Assembly (NCBI GenBank): GCA_002405405.1
Contig: DHLT01000180.1
Coordinates: forward strand, 1,668 to 7,029
Source: Ignavibacteria bacterium UBA4661
GTDB lineage: Bacteria > Bacteroidota > Ignavibacteria > Kapaibacteriales > UBA4661
DNA length: 5,362 nt
Direction of reading: 5' to 3'
Made by a program: the position numbers and the translations under genes. Positions 1-5,362 of the stretch are shown piece by piece; positions within the stretch are counted from its first letter, which is position 1, and the number at the start of each line of letters is the position of its first letter. A model generated the notes under the pieces. It had not been told where the DNA came from, did no database searches, and saw only the letters and a list, made by a program, of their open reading frames with translations.

Positions 1-757
1 GACCAAAAGCATACTGTTCTGCTAACTGTTGCAACCACTGTATAGCATCGACGGGATTATCATATTGTCTGCCACCGGCACCACGTAATTCCCCATGAAC
101 AAAAGTGAGTTCAATTTCTATCGGCTCTGTTTTCGTACACTGCGATGGAAAGGCATGTTCAGGCAAGAATTGATCAGAAGTCAGTGTTTCTCGACCACCG
201 ATAGTAGTTCCCCATAAACCCTTGTTAATGGAATAGATCGCTTTCTGAAAATCCTCTTCAAAGCCGTTCTTCTTGAGAAATTCAATCTCCTCTTCACGCG
301 ACAATTTCAACTCACGGATCGGTGTCAGCACCGGAATATGTGGAACCAGTATATGCAATGCCACATCAAAACGCACTTGATCATTTCCCGCACCGGTACT
401 ACCATGTGCGATATATTGAGCACCTACTTGCTCTGCATAACGCGCAATGGCATTAGCTTGAAAGACTCGCTCTGCACTCACCGAAAGAGGATATGTACCA
501 TTTTTAAGAACATTCCCAAAAACAAGATATTTCAAACAAGTTTCGTAGTAGCGAGTTGTTTCGTCAATAACAATATGTTTTTCAACTCCAAGTTGATAAG
601 CGCGTTTTTCAATAGCATGCAGTTCTTCTGCCGAGAAACCACCCGTATTGACAATGACCGAATGCACTCGAAGTCTTTTTTCCTGTTGTAAATATTTCAC
701 ACAAAATGATGTATCTAAGCCACCGGAAAATGCTAATACGACAAGATCTGTATTCAT
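1..757 (-). CDS. argG: Argininosuccinate synthase, N-terminal part (runs off the left edge)
   Basis: The enzyme condenses citrulline and aspartate, with ATP, to argininosuccinate in the penultimate step of arginine synthesis in the cytoplasm. From ATG at 757 the frame stays open for 252 codons to the window edge. The family is about 400 residues, so roughly the last third is missing. The N-terminus carries the PP-loop ATP-binding motif AFSGGLDTS (residues 9-17). NTGGF (37-41), the substrate-binding STGAGNDQVRFD (120-131) and SINKGLWG (176-183) are all hallmarks of the family. The wording (for example YLVFGNVLKNGTYPLSVSAER) resembles the Bacteroidota-type enzyme. The gene lies 61 bp downstream of the GNAT acyltransferase, probably in the same transcript. 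No Shine-Dalgarno is visible; the leader just before the ATG is T-rich. Identity is very secure. The C-terminus cannot be judged. Confidence 0.97.
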   Translation of the reverse strand, partial: MNTDLVVLAFSGGLDTSFCVKYLQQEKRLRVHSVIVNTGGFSAEELHAIEKRAYQLGVEKHIVIDETTRYYETCLKYLVFGNVLKNGTYPLSVSAERVFQANAIARYAEQVGAQYIAHGSTGAGNDQVRFDVALHILVPHIPVLTPIRELKLSREEEIEFLKKNGFEEDFQKAIYSINKGLWGTTIGGRETLTSDQFLPEHAFPSQCTKTEPIEIELTFVHGELRGAGGRQYDNPVDAIQWLQQLAEQYAFG

Positions 758-818
758 AATAAAAAGAAACAAGAAGTAGGTAAAAATATGATTGCAACTT
801 CACATCAAGTAGAACGCA

Positions 819-1457
819 TTATTTCTGAATTGTACCATCTAGCGACAAGCGAATCTCCGATTGCACTTCTTCTTCGCGTTCAGCATGACGTGGGGCGGAT
901 GGATCATACAGCATTCCCGTGCACATACACATTTTACGATTTGTGCGCGTAAGAACATCATAATTTGGGCAAGAACTACACCCGCTCCAGAATACATCGT
1001 CATCGGTTAACTCGGAAAATGGTACCGGTACATAACCCAAATCCGTATTGATTTTCAAGACTGCATGACTCGTGGTAATACCAAACAGCTTTGCGTGAGG
1101 AAATTTTTTTCTGGAAAGCAGAAACGCATGTTTCTTGATGCGTTTTGCCAATCCATCTTTACGAAACTCAGGTTTGACAATCAAACCGGAATTCGCCACA
1201 TACTTATTGTCTTCGTCATTACCCCATGTCTCGATATAGCAAAAACCGGCAAAGATATTTTCATGTGTTAACGCAATAATGGCTTTACCTTCATTCATTT
1301 TTTGTTGAATGTATTCAGGCTTACGCTTAGCAATACCTGTCCCCCGTGCCTTTGCCGCTTCTGCAATAGTCTCGCAGATTTCTTCAGCAAAGATACCATC
1401 ATCAACAGTAGCAACGCGAACGATAAATTTTGGCGCAGATAGTGTCGTATCACTCAT
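819..1457 (-). CDS. GNAT-family acyltransferase next to argG, probable N-acylglutamate synthase
   Basis: This is a 212-residue cytoplasmic GNAT-fold protein. The acetyl-CoA pyrophosphate loop is visible as R-K-D-G-L-A (99-104), following the beta-4 strand VANSGLIV (87-94). The C-terminal part has a conserved-looking cysteine set, CSSC (160-163) and CMC (177-179), suggestive of a bound metal. Proteins of this layout are found beside argG in Bacteroides-like genomes. There they are the best candidates for the first arginine step, N-acetyl- or N-succinylglutamate formation, since a classical ArgA is often absent. That role is inferred from context and recall. The ATG at 1457 was chosen because the frame extension to 1490 adds only the hydrophobic stretch LSFVYFFFI, which is unlike a soluble enzyme start. 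No Shine-Dalgarno is seen. The gene ends in TAA, 61 bp before argG. GNAT membership is firm; the substrate is not proven. Confidence 0.92.
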   Translation of the reverse strand: MSDTTLSAPKFIVRVATVDDGIFAEEICETIAEAAKARGTGIAKRKPEYIQQKMNEGKAIIALTHENIFAGFCYIETWGNDEDNKYVANSGLIVKPEFRKDGLAKRIKKHAFLLSRKKFPHAKLFGITTSHAVLKINTDLGYVPVPFSELTDDDVFWSGCSSCPNYDVLTRTNRKMCMCTGMLYDPSAPRHAEREEEVQSEIRLSLDGTIQK

Positions 1458-1512
1458 GGCTATAAAAAAGAAATACACAAAAGAAAGCAACTAAAAAAGT
1501 AATTGTGATCTT

Positions 1513-1543
1513 AAAAAAACCGACTCTTGGTATACAATAAGAG
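1513..1543 (-). terminator. Possible rho-independent terminator after the permease
   Basis: Read on the minus strand, CTCTT (1543-1539) and AAGAG (1528-1524) can form a 5-bp stem, plus a G-U pair at the base, around a 10-base loop. Four bases later comes a run of seven T (1519-1513). It lies 11 bp after the permease stop and before the GNAT/argG pair, where a transcript boundary would make sense. The stem is short and AT-rich and the T-run is not immediately adjacent, so it is a weak candidate. Confidence 0.35.
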
Positions 1544-1553
1544 CTTGCTTCCA

Positions 1554-3026
1554 TCACTCTTGTTTGTGTCTTTGGGAAGACGATGTCCAATAAAAGTAGA
1601 CAGGGATACCGCTCAATACTAAGATCACCCCTGGATAAGTATTGCCGGGTTTTGTAATCAAGAGCGCAACGCAAATCAATGTTGCCATAACAACATATAT
1701 TGCCGGCAGAATAGGATACCCAATCGCTTTGTATGGTCGTTCTACATCGGGTTTTGCACTGCGTAGTCGAAAAATTCCGATGATAGTGAGAATATAAAAC
1801 AGCAATACGGCGAAGATGACATAGTCTAACAAATCACCATAAGTACCGGATAGGCATAGTAATGATGCCCATACGGCTTGGACAACAAGTGCATTCGACG
1901 GTACACCGGCAGTGTTAAGTACAGTCATTCTTTGAAAGAACAATCCGTCTAGTGCCATTGCGCGATATACACGCGCACCGGAGAGAATTAAACCATTGTT
2001 GCAACCAAAGGTAGAAATCATGATAAAAATTGCCATGATAATTTCTGCTTTGCTTCCCATGATAACACTTACGAAAGCAGTACCAACGCGATCTGACACA
2101 GCAAATTGTACACCTCTTGCAAAAACATCGGAGCCACCACTCTGCCCTTGCAATGGTAGTACACATAAGTATGCAATATTGGCAAGAATGTAGAGCCCTG
2201 TAACGGTCATTGTACCGATTGCCAATGAACGCGGAATTGATCGCTTCGGATCTTTCATCTCGCCGGCAGTGAATGTGACATTATTCCACGCATCACTGGA
2301 GAAGAGTGATCCTACCATCGCTGAAGCAAATGCAAGTAATAGTGCGCTCCCACTCAATTGCATAATATTCATTCCGTCGGCAGATACCGACTGCATTGAC
2401 CACATGGCACCGATATTTGCTTGAATTGCTTGATAGTTTGCTCCAAAAATCAATCCGATAACAATGATAAAAAAGAGCAAAATTGTCTTTGTCGAGGTTA
2501 GAACATTTTGCACGAGTTTACCCTCTTGTACACCACGGACATTGATAAATGTCAATAGCCAAATACTTCCAACAGCAAGGATTTGTGCGGCAGTAATTTT
2601 TACCCCCCATATCTGCATAAGAATGTTTTTTTCGCTGAACCAAGGAATTAACACACCCGTAAATTTCGCAAAAGCAACACCAACAGCGGCAATTGTACCT
2701 GTTTGAATGACCAAAAAAAATGTCCAACCATACAAGAAACCAATCATTGGATTGTATGCTTCTCGCAAATAAATGTACTGTCCACCAGCTTTGGGCATCA
2801 TACCCGCTAATTCACCATAACTGAGTGCAACGATCAGAGTCATTACACCCGTAACGAGCCACACAAGAAGCAGAAGTAAAGGTGATCCCATCGTCCTTGC
2901 AATGTCTGCACTGACGATAAAAATACCCGAACCAATCATCGAGCCAATAACGAGCATAGTAGCATCAAAAGTTGTCAGCGTTTTTTGCTCTTGCCCTTGC
3001 TGAGTATTTTCCTGCAGAGTACCCAT
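1554..3026 (-). CDS. APC-superfamily amino acid permease
   Basis: This is a 490-residue inner-membrane transporter with about 12 predicted membrane segments, the normal number and length for amino acid/polyamine/organocation carriers. TM1 carries the unwound substrate-site signature GSMIGSGIF (28-36). TM2 leads into SYGELAGMMPKAGGQYIYLREA, cut here into its key parts: the GEL and the PKAGGQY loop (about 78-83) before TM3. The TM6-TM7 region has AWNNVTFTAGEMKDPKRSIP, typical of L-type/SteT-like exchangers. TM8 is followed by GARVYRAMALDGLFF. The substrate cannot be read from the sequence. The frame extends to an ATG at 3065, but that lies inside the hydratase gene. The ATG at 3026 was chosen because it follows the hydratase TAA by one base and has a good Shine-Dalgarno seven bases upstream. 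Translation is probably coupled to the hydratase. It ends in TGA. Confidence 0.94.
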   Translation of the reverse strand: MGTLQENTQQGQEQKTLTTFDATMLVIGSMIGSGIFIVSADIARTMGSPLLLLLVWLVTGVMTLIVALSYGELAGMMPKAGGQYIYLREAYNPMIGFLYGWTFFLVIQTGTIAAVGVAFAKFTGVLIPWFSEKNILMQIWGVKITAAQILAVGSIWLLTFINVRGVQEGKLVQNVLTSTKTILLFFIIVIGLIFGANYQAIQANIGAMWSMQSVSADGMNIMQLSGSALLLAFASAMVGSLFSSDAWNNVTFTAGEMKDPKRSIPRSLAIGTMTVTGLYILANIAYLCVLPLQGQSGGSDVFARGVQFAVSDRVGTAFVSVIMGSKAEIIMAIFIMISTFGCNNGLILSGARVYRAMALDGLFFQRMTVLNTAGVPSNALVVQAVWASLLCLSGTYGDLLDYVIFAVLLFYILTIIGIFRLRSAKPDVERPYKAIGYPILPAIYVVMATLICVALLITKPGNTYPGVILVLSGIPVYFYWTSSSQRHKQE

Positions 3027-3033
3027 CTTAACG

Positions 3034-3041
3034 TCCTTTCC
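3034..3041 (-). promoter_or_regulatory. Shine-Dalgarno of the permease, embedded in the hydratase 3' end
   Basis: The minus strand reads GGAAAGGA, seven bases before the ATG at 3026. It decides that start over the longer frame. The same bases encode Trp-Lys-Gly of the hydratase C-terminus (VWKGR), so the site is constrained by protein coding as well. No other gene in the window has so clear a ribosome binding site. Confidence 0.7.
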
Positions 3042-3330
3042 AAACAGGTGCGCGCTTTTCAACAAAAGCGTTCATTCCCTCGCGCATATCATCACTGGCA
3101 AAAAGCATATAGAAGAGTTTACGTTCGTATTCCAACCCCATTTCCATAGTTGAGTCAAAAGAGCGCAGAACTGCTTGTTTAGCAAATTGTGCGGCAATTG
3201 GTGGCATGCCTGCAATCGTTGATGCAAGTGCCATTGCTTCTTGCAAATACTCTGCATCAGGAACAACTTTATTCACCAAACCGAATTGATATGCTTCTTG
3301 GGCAGTCAGCATTCTCCCTGTCAAACATAA

Positions 3331-3333
3331 TTA
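3331..3333 (-). other. In-frame ochre (TAA) codon inside the hydratase
   Basis: The translation around the site is GKALAM-stop-LCLTGR. Crotonases normally have AM-[ED]-[LM]-x-LTG here, and the rat enzyme reads AMEMVLTG, so the stop occupies a Glu/Asp position. GAA to TAA needs only one change, c to a at plus-strand base 3333. No insertion or deletion is required, because both flanks share one frame. Confidence 0.85.
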
Positions 3334-3804
3334 CATTGCCAATGCTTTGCCAACAGCACGTGTGAGACGTTGCGTCCCTCCGGCTCCCGGGATAACACCA
3401 ATTTTTATTTCAGGTTGCCCAAATTTTGCTGATTCACCACAGATCATCATATCGCACATCATGGCTAACTCACACCCCCCACCAAGCGCAAAACCACTGA
3501 CCGCAGCAATCAGTGGCTTTTTGAAAAGTCGAAGTTTATCTAAAGCAGAAAGATTATCCGTCAGAAGCATATCCATAGCTGACGCTGTTGCCATTTCTTT
3601 GATGTCAGCACCTGCGGCAAATGCTTTCTCATTGCCATGCAAAACAACGCATTGAATCTCGTCATCAAGCTCAATTTCTGCAAGTGCATGGGCAAGTTCG
3701 CGCATCATTTGTGCATTAATAGCATTCAGCGCTTTGGGGCGATTGAGTTCAATGCGTGCAACGCCGGACTCCGTAGGATGCAGAAGGATCGTTTCGTAGT
3801 GCAT

Positions 3805-3891
3805 AGACTGTAAAGCAATAAGAAAAAGAAAAAAGAGGAAAAGAATTTTGTGACAATTTTAACAATATAAACTTGACAAGATAAGGCTTCA
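3805..3891 (-). other. Intergenic leader of the hydratase
   Basis: This 87-bp gap separates the lipocalin-like gene from the hydratase. On the minus strand it holds a pyrimidine-rich tract (3840-3817, almost only T and C) just before the start. A small palindrome, TTGTGACAA on the plus strand, lies at 3848-3856. No convincing -35/-10 pair, Bacteroidota-type -7 element or terminator hairpin was found, so a promoter here is expected from the spacing but not demonstrated. Confidence 0.4.
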
Positions 3892-4350
3892 CTATCTGAA
3901 CGAGCGCATTTTGGTACGGATAGAGAATAGTACATCTTCAATCACGCTACTACCCTCTTTCCATCGGAGTTTCATGTATTCAGGAGTGAGTTGGACAATA
4001 TCGCAGGTAATGTATTTTGAATCGTAACCATACATTGATTTGATTACAATTTTTGTTTGCCCCACTTCAAATCGCCAACGATTCAGAGCAAATCCTCGCG
4101 TATTGCTCCACGAAAAAAAATACGTTCCATTTTCATTGAATTGCATCCGTTGATTAAAGTGTGGCGATACCTCATACTGACCATCTACAAAACGGTATTT
4201 ATGCACCCAAACTTTGCCAATAAGTAGCTTTAAGCGATTAGGTTGAACATTAGACTGTGTATTCGTTTGTGCGATGGCGCACAAAACTATGCTGAGAAAA
4301 CAGATGCATACAACAGAACAACGCAGAATGAAAGAGGTAATCCGAATCAT
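3892..4350 (-). CDS. Small secreted protein, probably lipocalin-like
   Basis: This 152-residue protein begins with a signal peptide: MIR, a hydrophobic core (about 7-24) and an AIA cleavage site before Q28, so it is probably exported to the periplasm or outside. The core contains four cysteines, but no lipobox precedes any of them properly, so a lipoprotein is unlikely. The mature part is rich in alternating beta-strand patterns. It opens with LLIGKVWVHKYRF and has MQFNENGTYFFSW, NRWRFEVGQTKIVIK and ITCDIVQLTPEYMKLRW. That order (Leu-x-Gly-x-Trp, then FxExGTY, then W-x-x-x and ILxLT) is the pattern of the small lipocalin-like domains common in Bacteroidota. No ligand can be inferred. The start is ambiguous: ATG 4350 (chosen, 7 bases after the methyltransferase stop) or ATG 4365 (overlapping it by 8 bases). 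The frame open to 4530 is only antecedent coding overlap. It ends in TAG. Confidence 0.78.
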   Translation of the reverse strand: MIRITSFILRCSVVCICFLSIVLCAIAQTNTQSNVQPNRLKLLIGKVWVHKYRFVDGQYEVSPHFNQRMQFNENGTYFFSWSNTRGFALNRWRFEVGQTKIVIKSMYGYDSKYITCDIVQLTPEYMKLRWKEGSSVIEDVLFSIRTKMRSFR

Positions 4351-4357
4351 ATAAGCA

Positions 4358-5239
4358 TTACGCATTCTTATAAGTATGAATAAATCGTTGATGCAATAGT
4401 ATCCCCACGGACATACTAACATTGAGCGACTCAGCACTATAACTGCCCTGTAAACCTTCAATAACAACGCTCTCCGTAATTTGCTTTCGAACATCGCCCG
4501 ATAATCCGTGCGACTCATTCCCAACAACAATCATCATCTGCTGTTCACTTGTCCACTGTACGTCACGCAAAAATGTTGTGCCACGTAATTCAGCACCCAA
4601 AACACGGCAATCATATTCTTTTGAGTGCGTAGCAATCGCTTGCGCAAGATTTTCAACGCTATGAACTCGACATCGAAACACCGATCCCATTGTAGCGCGT
4701 ACCGTTTTCGGATTAAAGACATCGGCAGAGTTAGCACTTAGAAGAATATCACGCACACCAAACCATTCTGCAGTTCGAATGATGGTGCCAACATTACCTG
4801 GATCATTCACACCATCAAGAGCAAGAATACAAGGTGCTTGCCACAATGTTAGATTATGCTCCGGCATCTGTACAACAGCAAGAATACCTTGTGGCGTTTG
4901 TGCTGTGCTTATCCGATGAAATTTTTCAGATCCAGTTTGATACACATCATATCCTTGGCGCGAGCATTTGTGAGCAATTTCAACAGCACGTTCACTTGCG
5001 TTATGAGCAATAATGATTGCCTCCATTGCTACCTGCGAAGCTAAAGCCTCGGCAACAAGTTTTTCGCCTTCGGCAAGAAAAAGCTGTTCCTGCATACGCG
5101 TACGCTTATCCTGCAATTCTTTGACAAATTTCAACATTTCATTGGTCAGTACCGGATACGGCAAAGTACCTTCGCCCCCCTGCACAGAAGATTGTTTGTA
5201 GCGTTGTTTGTATTCTGAAAACTGCTCTTTCATAGCCAT
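4358..5239 (-). CDS. TrmH/SpoU-family RNA 2'-O-ribose methyltransferase
   Basis: This is a 293-residue cytoplasmic SPOUT methyltransferase that would use S-adenosylmethionine to methylate a ribose in rRNA or tRNA. The N-terminal substrate-binding domain follows the usual form (QDKRTRMQEQLFLAEGEKLV, 43-62). The catalytic domain has motif 1 NDPGNVGTIIR (145-155, with the conserved Asn and catalytic Arg), GSVFR (185-189), motif 2 IVVGNESHGLS (237-247) and motif 3 SAESLNVS (268-275). Together these form the trefoil-knot cofactor site. Relatives start close to residue 32, so about 30 N-terminal residues are an extension; ATG 5233 is an alternative start two codons in. Motif 3 is preceded by EGLQGSY rather than the usual Pro-containing IPM-type segment. 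The exact RNA target (RlmB-like or other) cannot be decided. It ends in TAA and is probably cotranscribed with the secreted protein downstream. Confidence 0.94.
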   Translation of the reverse strand: MAMKEQFSEYKQRYKQSSVQGGEGTLPYPVLTNEMLKFVKELQDKRTRMQEQLFLAEGEKLVAEALASQVAMEAIIIAHNASERAVEIAHKCSRQGYDVYQTGSEKFHRISTAQTPQGILAVVQMPEHNLTLWQAPCILALDGVNDPGNVGTIIRTAEWFGVRDILLSANSADVFNPKTVRATMGSVFRCRVHSVENLAQAIATHSKEYDCRVLGAELRGTTFLRDVQWTSEQQMMIVVGNESHGLSGDVRKQITESVVIEGLQGSYSAESLNVSMSVGILLHQRFIHTYKNA

Positions 5240-5282
5240 AATGTCATCTTTTCAAAACTGATAATTCGTAAATTACTTCTTC

Positions 5283-5299
5283 GTGCTATTTATCAGCAC
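5283..5299 (-). other. Small hairpin in the methyltransferase leader
   Basis: GTGCT and AGCAC (5-bp perfect stem, 7-base loop) lie in the sequence between the candidate -10 element and the start codon. In RNA this would sit close to the 5' end of the message, where a hairpin could protect it. The stem is short and may be chance. It has no adjacent T-run on the minus strand, so it is not a terminator for that direction. Confidence 0.25.
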
Positions 5300-5305
5300 A
5301 GTTTT

Positions 5306-5314
5306 ATCATAACA
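5306..5314 (-). promoter_or_regulatory. Possible extended -10 promoter element for the methyltransferase
   Basis: The minus strand reads TGTTATGAT, matching the TGn-TATAAT extended -10 form with one mismatch. No good -35 hexamer is seen 16-18 bases upstream, and the FCB group often uses different promoter sequences. It would give a leader of about 60 bases. It is a weak call based on one motif in AT-rich DNA. Confidence 0.3.
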
Positions 5315-5362
5315 GACTATTTTGATTCTCATTTTTTTCATTCTTTACAAGTTTATGTCTCA

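Larger units (their letters stand above)
3028..3804 (-). pseudogene. Enoyl-CoA hydratase (crotonase family), interrupted by one in-frame stop
   Basis: The intact protein would hydrate 2-enoyl-CoA to 3-hydroxyacyl-CoA in beta-oxidation or amino acid breakdown, as a hexameric cytoplasmic enzyme. The reading frame has 258 sense-or-stop codons, a normal crotonase length, but codon 158 is TAA (3333-3331). The half before it holds the whole catalytic apparatus: oxyanion-hole region AFAAGADI (61-68) and GGG (108-110), and the two catalytic glutamates E112 ([10 protein letters not shown]) and E132 (GQPEI). By recall these match E144 and E164 of rat mitochondrial crotonase at a constant offset of 32. 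The half after it, LTGRMLTAQEA to EKRAPVWKGR, is the acyl-binding and oligomerisation part and is otherwise well preserved in the same frame. The fragments are 157 and at most 98 residues (TTG 3324 or ATG 3312 could restart). The permease follows after one base. A recent mutation or a base-call error are the likely explanations. Confidence 0.88.

Noticed and set aside
338..691. Open frame of 117 codons on the plus strand
   Set aside because: It lies wholly antisense to argG, has no recognisable domain, and its composition is that of a reversed coding strand.
609..803. Minus-strand open frame of 64 codons across the argG start
   Set aside because: It overlaps the argG N-terminus in another frame, while the argG frame carries the unmistakable ATP-binding motif.
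770..810. Possible Bacteroidota-type promoter (TTG plus TATTTTTA) before argG
   Set aside because: The spacing of 17 bases is shorter than expected and the -7 element lacks its final G, so it is not distinguishable from AT-rich background.
1450..1674. Minus-strand open frame of 74 codons spanning the permease 3' end and gap
   Set aside because: It is out of frame with the permease C-terminus and resembles nothing recognisable; probably chance.
3331..3333. TAA as a reassigned sense codon
   Set aside because: TAA terminates at least three genes in this window, and no other gene here contains an internal TAA.
3848..3856. Palindrome TTGTGACAA as an operator upstream of the hydratase
   Set aside because: The half-sites are only four bases with a one-base centre, too short to support a regulator assignment.
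3873..3878. Perfect TTGACA hexamer on the plus strand
   Set aside because: No -10-like hexamer follows at 16-18 bases, and it would only drive antisense transcription into the lipocalin-like gene.
3726..3941. Minus-strand open frame of 71 codons bridging the lipocalin-like gene and the hydratase
   Set aside because: It overlaps both real genes in a different frame and reads as low-complexity hydrophobic translation of the T-rich leader.

Overview
The window looks like chromosomal DNA from a member of the Bacteroidota/Chlorobi (FCB) assemblage. The basis is recognition of family-level features, not a search. The truncated argininosuccinate synthase at the left edge has the sequence style of the Bacteroidota-type enzyme. 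It sits directly downstream of a small GNAT acyltransferase of the kind that accompanies argG in Bacteroides-like genomes. Most genes also lack a clear Shine-Dalgarno sequence. The DNA is moderately AT-rich and gene-dense. All six loci are on the minus strand, so transcription runs from the right edge towards position 1.

Layout in the direction of transcription (right to left): a leader with a possible extended -10 promoter and a small hairpin; a TrmH/SpoU-family RNA 2'-O-methyltransferase (5239-4358); a small secreted, probably lipocalin-like protein packed against it (4350-3892); an 87-bp gap; a crotonase-type enoyl-CoA hydratase interrupted by one in-frame ochre codon (3804-3028); an APC-family amino acid permease starting one base after the hydratase stop (3026-1554); a 96-bp gap with a weak terminator-like hairpin; the GNAT acyltransferase (1457-819); and argG, which starts at 757 and runs off the left edge. 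argG has no stop codon inside the window.

There are probably three transcription groups: methyltransferase plus lipocalin-like protein; hydratase plus permease, apparently translationally coupled; and GNAT plus argG, which fits arginine biosynthesis. In the last group the GNAT would make the N-acylglutamate that starts the pathway and ArgG would perform the penultimate step. No mobile element, CRISPR array, tRNA or rRNA was seen, and no stretch over 300 bases lacks a gene.

The most notable observation is the nonsense codon in the hydratase. Both halves are in the same frame and align without gaps, from memory, to mitochondrial crotonase. The stop replaces a position that is normally Glu, and a single base (3333) explains it. 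I did not find a convincing undescribed system; the rest reads as ordinary housekeeping chromosome.
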